DNA of 64,000 bases from Acaryochloris sp. CCMEE 5410 (GTDB lineage: Bacteria > Cyanobacteriota > Cyanobacteriia > Thermosynechococcales > Thermosynechococcaceae). Location: contig NZ_AFEJ02000003.1 of NCBI RefSeq assembly GCF_000238775.2, positions 186,001 to 250,000 of the forward strand, given 5' to 3'. The translations under genes were made by a program, and so were the position numbers. Positions 19,016-28,172 of this stretch are shown here, in pieces; positions within the stretch are counted from its first letter, which is position 1; every line of letters starts with the position of its first letter. The notes under the pieces were generated by a model, which did no database searches, was not told the origin of the DNA, and saw only the letters and a program-made list of their open reading frames with translations.

Positions 19016-19694
19016 AAAACAGTTGATGGTGGGGAATTTGACCTGGGATTTTCGAAGAAGATAGCGCTACATGTATACATTTATAATCTTAGATAAAGAG
19101 ACAAGTATACTTCTAGAGGGGAAAGGCACAATCACAGATGCTCAACTTCTGGAGTCAGATTGAACCAAAGATACCGTAGGATTTTAGAAAAATTAAGTCT
19201 ATATGTATACATTTATATTTATCGACAACTAGATAAGTAGACATTTATATATCGATTGTTTTATGGTGCATTTGAAATGAGGCAACAGGGACTATGGCCC
19301 CGACTTTATGAGCATTGACGCATCATGTAGAATCAGCAAAATGGACAATTGATTCTTTGTTGTAGACATGTATACATGTATAGAAAACGACGATAGTACA
19401 CTTATATTCACATCTGCACTGCCACAGGTAGACATGTATACATATCTACCTGTATATTGACTATCGTCATCTGTATGGCCTTCAGCCACAATTGGTAAAT
19501 AAGAAAAAGAACATTACCAAAGTTGAATTTACTTCCAAGCATGAGCCACGTGTATCTTTATCGACACTTCTAAGATTAGAAATGTATACATGTCGGCACA
19601 TCTAAAAGTAGTTCAATATGAACCAATGAAAAACAAATATGTATACACCTATAAAATTCTTTAGGTATAAATGTATACATTTAGAGGAGTTAAC
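19016..19694. repeat. Centromere-like array of TGTATACA palindromes upstream of parA
   Basis: Perfect or near-perfect copies of ATGTATACAT lie at 19071, 19203, 19369, 19434, 19582, 19639 and 19671, with degenerate versions (AAGTATACTT at 19103) between them. Several extend into longer palindromes such as ACATGTATACATGTA. Spacing is irregular. The last copy sits just before the parA ribosome site, so it would also act as the parA operator. This is the arrangement of type Ib partition loci, where the RHH protein binds the centromere and represses the operon. Confidence 0.75.
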
Positions 19695-20315
19695 ATGAAG
19701 ACAATATCTTTACTCTCACAAAAAGGTGGGGCAGGTAAGACGCTGTTATCAGTAAATTTGGCATCTTACGCAGCGAGCCAGGGGGAGACGGTTGCAATTA
19801 TAGATATAGATGGTCAAGCCTCATCATGTGTATGGCATGACGAGAGGGAGGACACGGAGGAGCTGCCTGAAATATCAGTGATTAGCTCTCAGCCAAAAAG
19901 ATTACCAAATGTACTCAAAGCAGCTAAGAAAGGAGGGGCTACGTTCGTTGTAATTGATACGAGTCCTAACTCAGAGGGTGCAACTTTAGAGGCTGCAAAG
20001 AATTCTGATTTTGGATTAATTCCATGCCGAGCTGCACTAGCTGATATCAAAGCTATTAGGAGCACTGTTGATCTGATCAAAATAGCCAATATTCCTGCTG
20101 GGATCGTGATTAATGCTTGCAAGACCAAGGGCTTAGCATATGACGCCCAAACAGCTCTGGGAGTTTATGGCTTACCTATCGCCGATGTAGTAATTGGCGA
20201 TCGCACCCCCTTTAATCATGCCTTTACCAGTGGGCTGGGTATTTGTGAATATGAGCCAAAGTCAAAAGCCGCTAACGAAATAAGATTGCTTTACCAATGG
20301 ATGTCATCAAAATAA
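19695..20315 (+). CDS. parA: ParA-family partition ATPase
   Basis: A 206-residue ParA/ParF-type ATPase with the deviant Walker A QKGGAGKT at residues 9-16, DIDGQAS (A') near 43 and VVIDTSP (Walker B) near 90. It lacks the N-terminal HTH of type Ia ParA, which fits a small type Ib protein. The ATG at 19695 has GAGGAG 6 bp upstream; the open frame to 19671 overlaps a palindrome and is not needed. It forms a nucleoid-bound gradient that moves plasmid copies apart, together with the RHH protein at 20621. Confidence 0.9.
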   Translation: MKTISLLSQKGGAGKTLLSVNLASYAASQGETVAIIDIDGQASSCVWHDEREDTEELPEISVISSQPKRLPNVLKAAKKGGATFVVIDTSPNSEGATLEAAKNSDFGLIPCRAALADIKAIRSTVDLIKIANIPAGIVINACKTKGLAYDAQTALGVYGLPIADVVIGDRTPFNHAFTSGLGICEYEPKSKAANEIRLLYQWMSSK

Positions 20316-20320
20316 TTATC

Positions 20321-20583
20321 TACATGTATACATGTGGACTATATTTACTGTATACATAGTTAAATCATCCATATCTTAGCTAAATGCATATTCTCATTTA
20401 CTTCTCCACCCCTTGGGAGAGTAACGCTAAAAACATCGGAGCATTAATCATGGCTAATTTGCAGGCAATAGAATAGCAAATCAACCAAGATAGACATGTC
20501 TACACGTCTACGAAGATTCATTTGGGAGTCGCAATTATTTCTACATGTGTACATATAAGAATATCTAAATGTATACATGTATA
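20321..20583. repeat. Second array of the same palindromes between parA and the RHH gene
   Basis: TACATGTATACATGT at 20321, TGTATACAT at 20350, ACATGTCTACACGT near 20493, CTACATGTGTACAT at 20541 and AATGTATACATGT at 20568. Several copies differ from the core by one base. Lying between the two partition genes, they could serve as further centromere sites and as an operator for the RHH gene. Confidence 0.7.
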
Positions 20584-20620
20584 AGTGTTCAATTCTAGAT
20601 AAGCCGAGGAAAACTAGAGT

Positions 20621-20908
20621 ATGCCTACTAAAAAGAAATCTCTGACAAGCTCAATGCAAGCTGCAGCAGGTAACGACACTAACTTGCCAGAAGAAACTAC
20701 CGAGCAAAAGTCCGCATCACAGCCCAAGCTCTCATCAAGTAGGGCACCTGTGAGAGAGGGGACTCGTGCCATTGGAGGGCACTTTGCACCGGAAGTTCTG
20801 AAACAGCTCAAGCTGATTGCATTGGAAAATGATACGACAAACCAAAAGCTACTGGGTGAAGCGCTCAATTTACTTTTTGCGAACTATGGAAAGCCGCCTA
20901 TCGCATAG
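20621..20908 (+). CDS. Ribbon-helix-helix centromere-binding protein (ParB/ParG-type)
   Basis: A 95-residue protein: a disordered, basic N-terminus (MPTKKKSLTSS) of about 50 residues, then a compact RHH fold (TRAIGGHFAPEVLKQLKLIA, ending FANYGKPP). The flexible tail plus dimeric RHH is the ParG design: the tail stimulates ParA ATPase and the RHH binds the palindromes. GAGGA lies 10 bp before the ATG. It is 305 bp from parA, with binding-site-like palindromes between, rather than directly coupled. Confidence 0.8.
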   Translation: MPTKKKSLTSSMQAAAGNDTNLPEETTEQKSASQPKLSSSRAPVREGTRAIGGHFAPEVLKQLKLIALENDTTNQKLLGEALNLLFANYGKPPIA

Positions 20909-20981
20909 TCCGAATATTCACCCTATACGAGGTCAAGCCGATATACGTGTAAAAACTTGCGACTCATAGTTGGCACAAGCT

Positions 20982-21371
20982 CTAATACAAGCTCTTTTCT
21001 GACTCAATATTAAAGGTCGTTACCCATTCGTCTCCTGATCTCCGAGAGATAGCGATGCCATGAATTTCACGAAGATCTTTTTTGTCTAAGCCACGATCCT
21101 TAAAGGATTTTTTCATCCTGTCAGGGAGCGAAGATGTTTCAAGCTTAAAAGTCGCTTTGTATCTTGAGTGTATTTCAGGCTCGGTTTTAGTTCCAAGATT
21201 TTCAGTGTCTTCAATATCAAATTTAGACACTTTTAAATGTGCTCCGCTATAAACTAGAGATTCATCGTAGTTCTCAACGATTTCATTCTTTGATGGGCCG
21301 ATTTGCTGGCTGCACCCAGTAAGGAGCAACAGAGCGATTAATGCTCGAAAACAGAAAGGTAATTTCTTCAT
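20982..21371 (-). CDS. Lipoprotein of unknown function
   Basis: A 129-residue protein with a typical lipoprotein signal: MKKLPFCFRALIALLLLTGC, where LLTGC is the lipobox and Cys 20 would be lipidated. The rest (a mix of short strands and charged segments with DRMKKSFKDRGLDKKDL) has no recognised domain. It faces the partition genes in a convergent orientation. GAGG lies very close to the ATG. Role unknown. Confidence 0.65.
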   Translation of the reverse strand: MKKLPFCFRALIALLLLTGCSQQIGPSKNEIVENYDESLVYSGAHLKVSKFDIEDTENLGTKTEPEIHSRYKATFKLETSSLPDRMKKSFKDRGLDKKDLREIHGIAISRRSGDEWVTTFNIESEKSLY

Positions 21372-21598
21372 ACCTCACCCACAATCAAACCTGATTAAGT
21401 TCCACATTGACATTGAGAAAGACAGCAAGCAATAAAGAAATCCCTAAATCTCAGTAGATTTTAGTAAAAATGTACTTCTCTTATTGAGAAGTCAACTGAT
21501 TCCCTGTGAATAATCAGCAAAATTTTCCTCCCCAGCCCGTTCACCTCTTCAAGCGCTGGGTAAATTTCCAATAGCTACCGAGAATCCTTCGGCAGATT

Positions 21599-21619
21599 TA
21601 CCCAAGTTCATCTTGGGTA
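21599..21619 (+). promoter_or_regulatory. Hairpin in the leader of the methylase-helicase unit
   Basis: TACCCAAG pairs perfectly with CTTGGGTA around the 5-nt loop TTCAT, 51 bp before the start of the small acidic gene. There is no T run, so it is more likely a leader structure or protein-binding site than a terminator. A related GGGTAAAT/ATTTACCC pair lies just upstream. Confidence 0.4.
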
Positions 21620-21815
21620 GCAAATTCCTTTGTGCCATGATCAGGTCGATCAATTCACAGGTACATACCCATGACTGAATCCAAGAACCTACCCAGATGG
21701 GCCAAAGCTTACATCAAAGAGATGAAGCAGCATCGGCCCAAAACCTATGCCCAATTTATGGAGGAGGGTGGCTTAGAAGAAACCGCTTTGTCCGTCCAAG
21801 AGAGTGCTGAGGCCG

Positions 21816-23189
21816 GTTAGTGTCCCGATTTATTCGCCATGGTTATTGAGACGATCATGCTTGGCATGATCTCTGCGTGAGACGAGGAAGAAAATCGCTA
21901 AACAGCTCTCCTCATTGGGGAAAGCACCAATCTCATCAGCTTTGGTTCGGAATTCTCGGAACAACCGTTCTAGCGCATTGGAAGTACGAATCAGCGAATG
22001 AATGGATTCATCAAAATCATAGAAACTCAAGGTCAGGGCAAAATCTTTGGTAAAGGTTCTGACCGCATCGGGTTCAAGGTCTGTCCATTTCTGTGCAAAC
22101 ACGAGCAACGCAACAATAGCTTCTTCCCAGTCTGGCGCTTTATAGATAGCATAGGCATCGTGTTTAATTTGTGAATACCGCAGCTTCTTGGCTTCAGAGT
22201 GGGACAGTTCTTGTCCTTGAGCATCCAGGTGTGGCAATTGCTCATAGCCCAAATGCCGGAGCATCGCTCGAACCTTATGGGTAATGCACCGTTGATGTTG
22301 CGCGAGGGGAAACAGAGCGCGAATTACCTTAGGTAGCCCAGTGGTGCCATCACTCACAATCAGCTTCACCAAATGGGTTTGCAATCCTCGTTGCCGCAGG
22401 TGCTCAAAGAACAGTAGCCAAGCTGCCTCAGATTCTTGGACAGCAATTTCATAATGGAGAACAGTTTGTGTCCCATTTGGCCATATCGCCATGGCCACTA
22501 AGATGACTCTGTCTTCCGCACGGCGTAGTTTCCGAATATGCCCAGCTTGGTCTTCCCAAAAGTCTTCAGACGCACATTGAACACTCGCCCAAACCCCATC
22601 AACAATCAAAATAAAAGGGGTTTTCTCAAGACGAGTCTGACGACTTTGGAGCATCTGCTTCTGGGCTTTAAGTGTAATCCGGTTAATGGCATTCACGGAT
22701 AAGACTGCACCCAGGATCTCATAGAGAGCTTCTTGCAGATCTCGAAGCGATAAGCCCATGACATACAGCCCTAGGCAAAACTCTAGCAGGCTGCCAAGGG
22801 CTCGTTGGTAACGCTCTAAAATCTGCCACTCTCGGCCTGCATTCCCTTTCCGTAGTTTGGGAACGGACAGCTGAGTAATCCTGCCGTACTGGGTATCAAG
22901 GATCCGTTGATAGTAGCCTGAACGTCGAGGTCGATCCCTTGAATCTCTGATAGATAAGCTTGAACTTCTTCGTCTAGAGCTGACTCTACTGCGATCTGGG
23001 TGACTCGGTTAGCTTCAAGACGAAGGGTTGATTCTAGGGCTTCGTTAATAGAAGCATAGGAACTTTGAGATTGGATGCGGATAATCTGCTGCTCGCGTTG
23101 GGCAATGTTCATAAAGGAGTGCTCTGAATTCTCTATTATCAAAGCATTTCAGCTATCTCAGCCCATGGCGAATAAATCAGGACACTAAC
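21816..23189 (-). mobile_element. IS256-family insertion sequence (1374 bp)
   Basis: Terminal repeats begin GTTAGTGTCC and continue GATTTATTCGCCATGG, with one mismatch between ends (C versus T at the 11th base). The 8-bp duplication TGAGGCCG is at 21808-21815 and 23190-23197, the length expected for this family. Confidence 0.9.
21830..23112 (-). pseudogene. IS256-type (mutator) transposase with a frameshift
   Basis: The first frame covers residues MNIAQREQQIIRIQSQS to SEIQGID. Near 22921-22945 it slips: the family sequence continues in another frame (RRSGYYQRILDTQYGRITQL, then GREWQILERYQRALGSLLEF) into MGLSLRDLQEALYEILG. The catalytic core follows, with VDGVWASV, VSDGTTGLP and SNALERLFREFR. 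A single indel explains it, so this copy is probably inactive unless slippage occurs. The catalytic motifs themselves look intact. Confidence 0.75.
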
Positions 23190-25095
23190 TGAGGCCGCTT
23201 ATCAGCAGCTCGTAAAGCACTACATAAGTACAGGTTCAGATGCATCTTCGGCTGAAGCATTTGCTAATAGTGATGTGATGCGTCAGTACATCTGCATTGA
23301 ACCTTCCCCGGACGAATTCGATGACGATGACGAGATCGAAGACTGGGATGAAATGTACGGGGGAATAGACGAAGAAGACATGGTATTTTCCGACAGGAAG
23401 GATGATGATGATGGCTGACAATTTTCGCTTCCCTGAAGAGGGATTTGATTACGCAGCGGGTGGGCCTAAGACCAAAACTCGTAATAACATCCAGGCGATC
23501 AGGCTCCTAAAAACAATCGAGCAAGAAGAACGGCAAGCCACCTCTGCCGAGCAGCAAATTCTAGTTCAGTATGTTGGGTGGGGTGGCATCCCCCAGATAT
23601 TTAATCCCACACCAGATCCAAACTGGGCTAATGAAGCTGCTGAGCTGAAGGAAATTCTAGAACCAGAGGAATGGAACAACGCCTTTGAAAGCACCCTCAA
23701 CGCTCATTACACCTCCCCTCAAGTCATTCAGAATATCTATCAAGGGCTTGAGCAATTGGGTTTTAGCGGAGGACGCATTCTTGAGCCATCAATGGGAACG
23801 GGGAATTTTTTGGGCCTGATGCCCAAAGATATAGCCGACCGCTCTACTATCACCGGAGTAGAACTGGACAGCATTACCGGGAGAATTGCCCGTCAACTTT
23901 ACCCCAATGCTGAGATTTATGTTCAGGGATTTCAGGACACATCTCTACCCAAGGACTATTTTGATTTAGCGATTTCCAACGTTCCATTCGGGGATTACAA
24001 AATCCATGATCCAGAATTCAACCATCTGGATCTAAGGATTCACAACTATTTCATTGCTAGATCCCTCGATAGAGTAAGGCCCGGTGGACTAGTCACTGTC
24101 CTTACCAGCTCTGGTACCATGCAGGCCAAATCAAGCCATGAGTTTCGAGCCTACTTATCTGAGCAAGCAAACCTTGTGGGAGCCATGCGCTTACCGGGGA
24201 ATGCCTTTAAATCGAATGCTGGTACTGAAGTTACAACCGATCTCATCATCCTGCAAAAATTAGGACCCGGCGTTGAACCCAATCATGAACCCTGGATTGA
24301 TGTTGCAGATACCCCGGTGCAGGATGCTGAGGGTAACTGTCTGCAAACCAATGAATATTATGTTCGGCATCCAGATCGAATGCTGGGTGATATCAGTGAC
24401 GACAAACTTCATCCGGGACGCCTAGCCTTGGTTGCGGATGGCCGGGATATGCCCCAGGCCATGCAGGAAACGTTTGCCCAATTCCCGCAGCAGATCTACC
24501 AAAAGCGAACGTATCAGGCAGAACCAGAGAATACATTAAGAGTAAAGCTACCCCCCGATGCCACGGTCAAGAATTTTGGTTATGTCGCTCAAGGGGATAT
24601 CATCTGGCAGCGCCGAGGGGATTGGTTAGAGCCGACAGACTTCAAGGGCAAACGAGCTGAGCGAATCAAGGGGATGCTGGACATTCGCGATGCTGTCTGT
24701 CAGGTGTCAATTACTTTAAATACTTTGTGCAATTAGTTGGCCGATAAGCAACTTTGACTCTAATCACAATGAACCTTGAGATGAAGGCGCTATCTCATGC
24801 TTTATTCCAGCACTGTATAAGTTTCTGAAATTAGCGCTTTACTGCATGGAAAGATTTCTCAGAGCCATATCACAGAATTACATTCGATTTAGTGTCAGAA
24901 GATAGTTCAACAAGTCATCTTTTAGTTTGGGCGCATCCAGCTTTTCCAAAGGATAACCTCATACACGTTGCAAGCAAATTTGCTTTGAGCAGATTAGCGG
25001 CATTATCATAAACAGCCTAAGCAAAGCCTTACCTTCAGACTCACGACAATTACTTGGCTGAAGTAAAAAATCCTTTCTCTACATGAATTATATAG

Positions 25096-25779
25096 TTATT
25101 GGCCCTGCCTGATAAATATGGAAATATCAAGGTTATAGACAACTTTTTGAAGCCGATTATTGACGATTTGAAATGTATTTCCAGACCATTGAGACTTGCT
25201 GAAGTGCGTCCTACGGTCTAGGTAAGCAGGACTCTTCGTGATTAGGTCTACAGCAACCAGAGAAAAATCTGGTTTAGATATCCTTGCCTCCCACGTTTCT
25301 CCAATTTGCGGACCAAGACATCGAAACACATCAACACGCAGTTTTCTATCTCTAGAGAATCGGGAAAGTTTTAGCACAGCGATTTCTGCTGCATAGCCAT
25401 TCGCCCGAATAGAATCGGCGGCCCGTTGAATGATACTGGAGTTACCAATAGACTTTGCAGCAACCATCATCGCATCCGTAAGTACTGTGAGGATATACTC
25501 TTGCTGTTCCTCGATAGCTAAGGTCATGTAATCTGCAACGTCGAAGTCTTCTATGCAGTATGAAGTTACGCCTAGAACGGTTGAGTGGAGGAGATCATCA
25601 TTCAATTTCGGGCCAAAAATTGCCGAGAACTTTGCCGAGCCGTCGAGTACATAGTTGCGAGGAAGAAAGTGAAGCATCAATTCACAAACATGGTGTGCCG
25701 TAGTGCGGAAAGACCAATCGCGTTGATTGTTATAGGTCGTGTTACTTTCGCGTATCTCGATTTGATTGAGGTAAGCCAT
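25096..25779 (-). CDS. Passenger gene inside IS21#2, function unknown
   Basis: A 227-residue protein starting MAYLNQIEIRES, with mixed alpha/beta composition (HHVCELMLHFLPRNYVLDGS, LTDAMMVAAKSIGNSS). It has no Walker, HTH or DDE signature that I can see. Conserved-looking charged segments (RFSRDRKLRVDVFRCLG) could bind nucleic acid. It lies 112 bp beyond the istB stop in the same direction, between istB and the element's right end, so it moves with the transposon. Not a family I recognise. Confidence 0.6.
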   Translation of the reverse strand: MAYLNQIEIRESNTTYNNQRDWSFRTTAHHVCELMLHFLPRNYVLDGSAKFSAIFGPKLNDDLLHSTVLGVTSYCIEDFDVADYMTLAIEEQQEYILTVLTDAMMVAAKSIGNSSIIQRAADSIRANGYAAEIAVLKLSRFSRDRKLRVDVFRCLGPQIGETWEARISKPDFSLVAVDLITKSPAYLDRRTHFSKSQWSGNTFQIVNNRLQKVVYNLDISIFIRQGQ

Positions 25780-25891
25780 GACAGCAGATGATGATGACTA
25801 ATTGGTATGTGGTGTGGATTGTGTATGTATGCTGTTTCCAAGTATGAGATGGAATAGGTGCTTGAATAAGAAGGAAGCTGATTACCAAGCT

Positions 25892-26692
25892 TCACGATGA
25901 ATTTGCCTTGGCACGATTCGCAGCTGCCTGCTTTCTATAACTCTCAGCCTTGATCTCAATAATGAGCGCATGATGGACGAGGCGATCTACTGCTGCCACT
26001 GTCATCATTGAATCACTGAAGATGCTATCCCATTGTGAGAAGGGATGATTGGCTGTAATCAGTAATGAGCGCCGCTCATACCGATGGGCAATCAGCTCAA
26101 ACAGCACAGAGGTTTCATCATCCGTCTTTTTGACATATCCAATATCATCCAGGATGAGTAAGTCAAAGCGGTCCAGTTTAGCCAAAGTCGCAGGGAGTTG
26201 TAGCTGCTGCTTAGCTACCTGAAGCTGCTGGACCAAAGTAATGGCACTGAAGAACCTCACTCGTTTCCCCAGAGTGATCATGGCCCGTGCCATTGAAATT
26301 CCAAGATGTGTCTTCCCTACGCCGCTTGGCCCGAATATCAAGCAGTTCTCTGCCCGCTCTAGCCAAGTCGGATCTTCGGCCAACTGCATCAGAGGTGCTG
26401 GGTTGAGTTGTTTACAATGGCTGAAGTCAAAGCTGGTAAAACTTTTTGCGCTTGGTAGTTGGGCTTCTCTTAGAGCCTTTGTTTGTCTGGCTTGTACCCG
26501 ACGCTGCAATTCCAATTCGCATAAGGCAAGCAAGAACTGCGCGTAGGACCACTGTTCCTGGGTAGCCTGGTTTTCGACTGTCTCCCAATGGCTGAGCATG
26601 TTGGACAGTCGGAGTTGTTTCAAATGCAGAGATAGATTCTCGTAGGGGCTGAGTATGGTCGTCGGCGACGACGCTGGGGAGGAGCTGGTCAT
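25892..26692 (-). CDS. istB: IS21-type helper ATPase IstB (copy 2)
   Basis: A 266-residue AAA+ protein with FGPSGVGKTH, LLILDDIGYVKK and ITANHPFSQWDS, closely similar to the copy at 13476-14306. I chose the ATG at 26692 (MTSSSPAS), the position matching that copy. It overlaps the end of istA by about 266 bp, as there. Confidence 0.88.
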   Translation of the reverse strand: MTSSSPASSPTTILSPYENLSLHLKQLRLSNMLSHWETVENQATQEQWSYAQFLLALCELELQRRVQARQTKALREAQLPSAKSFTSFDFSHCKQLNPAPLMQLAEDPTWLERAENCLIFGPSGVGKTHLGISMARAMITLGKRVRFFSAITLVQQLQVAKQQLQLPATLAKLDRFDLLILDDIGYVKKTDDETSVLFELIAHRYERRSLLITANHPFSQWDSIFSDSMMTVAAVDRLVHHALIIEIKAESYRKQAAANRAKANSS

Positions 26693-28172
26693 AGGGATAC
26701 AGTGAATGTTGTTGGACATCAATCGGGGGAACAGCAGCGTCACTGAGTAGCTGGAAATGACGCTGAAGGTTGGCAAGGGTCAAGCTTTCTTGCTCTAGCT
26801 GCTGTTGGAGATAGACTTCAACAGCGGCTTCATTGTCTTGAGTTGCAGCAATATAAAGGGCTTCCACTATCAGACGAGCGCTGCTATCGGGGTCAAACTG
26901 GGCAGCAAGTTGATGCCAGATACTTCGCCAGGATTCATTGGGAAGTAGATCCTGTTGCCAAGTACAGAAGAGGAAGGCTCTGGGCTTTTTTCTTAACCCT
27001 TCAATGACATGGCGGTAATTGATACTGCGGGCACGTCGTTTCTTTGAGCCTTTGGGAATTCTCTTACGGGTGAGTTCAACCACCCGCTGAGTACCCACAT
27101 AGCCAACCAGACGGTCATGATAAAGCCGGATGGTCAACCGCTTGCCAATCAGCCGAGAAGGGACGGTGTAAAGAACCCGGCATACGGTAATCGCACTGTG
27201 ACAACTGACTTTGACGCTGTATTCCTTGTAGTCAGCAAAGCGATACTGGGGTAGGGGTTGCAGATGGGGGAGTTCTTGCTCAAACTTGTCACTACAGCGC
27301 TGATTCAGTTTGCTGACGACTGTTGCCAGGAACGTTTGATAGTCACTCACTGAAGCAAAGTCATAGCTGCCTCTGAGGTAAAGGGCTTGACGAAGACGAC
27401 GCTTGAAATATCCATGAGAGCCTTCCACGGAGCCGTTCTCGTGGGCTATCCCTGTGTTGTTGCGAGTGGGCTGCATCTGGTAGTGAGCACACAGGTCTTC
27501 ATAGAACTGGGTGAGAGGTTTACGACGTTTGCCTTTCAGATTCTTATAAGCTGCACTAAGGCTATCGGTACGATGCTGCTTAGGTACACCGCCACAGACT
27601 CTCAAGGCATTTTGTAAACCTTGGGAAAGGCCGATAAAACTCTCACCGCCCTGGATGATCTCGATATACTGCCAACCGCTGTAGACCAGTCGGTAGTGAT
27701 AAAGCAGGTGTTCAAAGGGCTTGCCTGCGATGGTCACTTTGATCTTTTTGAGTTCAGTAAAATCTGACTGGCCGATTTCACCAGGAATGTGACGAAGCTC
27801 GAACATCACTTCTTTGGATGGACCGTTTTGGGCTTTCCAATCCGCTACTCGGCGTTGCAGCGTTCGTTTGACGGTTTGATATTGACCTGGATATTGCTCC
27901 TGAAGATAGTCGTATAAGGTGAGGGGTTCAAGCCTGGGTTCCCTTTGCAGCATTGGCTCCAGTTCACTGCCCCACACAGCAGCAAGTGGATCTTTGCGGG
28001 TACGCCATGTCCTTTTTGCTCCAGTACTAGAACGGTGTTGGCCTTTCTCTATGCGTCGGCCACTGCGCTCTGAAATACCAGCGATTGCAGAAGCTTGAGC
28101 TTGGGTATTGCCTTGGTCTCTGGCTCGGTTAAAAACGTCCACTTTGTATAGTTCAATAAGTTGACCACGCAC
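26427..28172 (-). CDS. istA: IS21-type transposase IstA (copy 2)
   Basis: A 581-residue DDE transposase with HTH (ASAIAGISERSGRRIEKG), catalytic segments SDFTELKK, HRTDSLS and HENGSVEG, and the same KRKKFYQL tail. I chose the GTG at 28172, with GGGAGGAG 6 bp upstream, rather than the ATG at 28220, which has none. Related to but clearly diverged from the IstA at 11999, so the two elements are different family members. Confidence 0.88.
   Translation of the reverse strand: MRGQLIELYKVDVFNRARDQGNTQAQASAIAGISERSGRRIEKGQHRSSTGAKRTWRTRKDPLAAVWGSELEPMLQREPRLEPLTLYDYLQEQYPGQYQTVKRTLQRRVADWKAQNGPSKEVMFELRHIPGEIGQSDFTELKKIKVTIAGKPFEHLLYHYRLVYSGWQYIEIIQGGESFIGLSQGLQNALRVCGGVPKQHRTDSLSAAYKNLKGKRRKPLTQFYEDLCAHYQMQPTRNNTGIAHENGSVEGSHGYFKRRLRQALYLRGSYDFASVSDYQTFLATVVSKLNQRCSDKFEQELPHLQPLPQYRFADYKEYSVKVSCHSAITVCRVLYTVPSRLIGKRLTIRLYHDRLVGYVGTQRVVELTRKRIPKGSKKRRARSINYRHVIEGLRKKPRAFLFCTWQQDLLPNESWRSIWHQLAAQFDPDSSARLIVEALYIAATQDNEAAVEVYLQQQLEQESLTLANLQRHFQLLSDAAVPPIDVQQHSLYPYDQLLPSVVADDHTQPLRESISAFETTPTVQHAQPLGDSRKPGYPGTVVLRAVLACLMRIGIAASGTSQTNKGSKRSPTTKRKKFYQL

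Larger units (their letters stand above)
21671..23418 (+). pseudogene. Small acidic protein gene upstream of the methylase-helicase, split by an IS256-type element
   Basis: Removing the IS and one TGAGGCCG copy joins 21671-21815 to 23198-23418 as one frame of 121 residues. The N-terminal half is basic (MTESKNLPRWAKAYIKEMK) and the C-terminal half is highly acidic (FDDDDEIEDWDEMYGG, ending KDDDDG). Its stop overlaps the ATG run of the methylase-helicase, so the two were translationally coupled. The charge split suggests a DNA-mimic or chaperone-like partner, but that is inference. Confidence 0.7.

Noticed and set aside
19016-20583. Possible CRISPR-like repeat array
   Set aside because: The repeated unit is only a 10-bp palindrome with irregular gaps and no constant-length spacers, and it lies around parA.
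22033-22245. 70-aa reverse ORF in the IS256-type element
   Set aside because: Alternate frame of the real transposase at 21830-22759.
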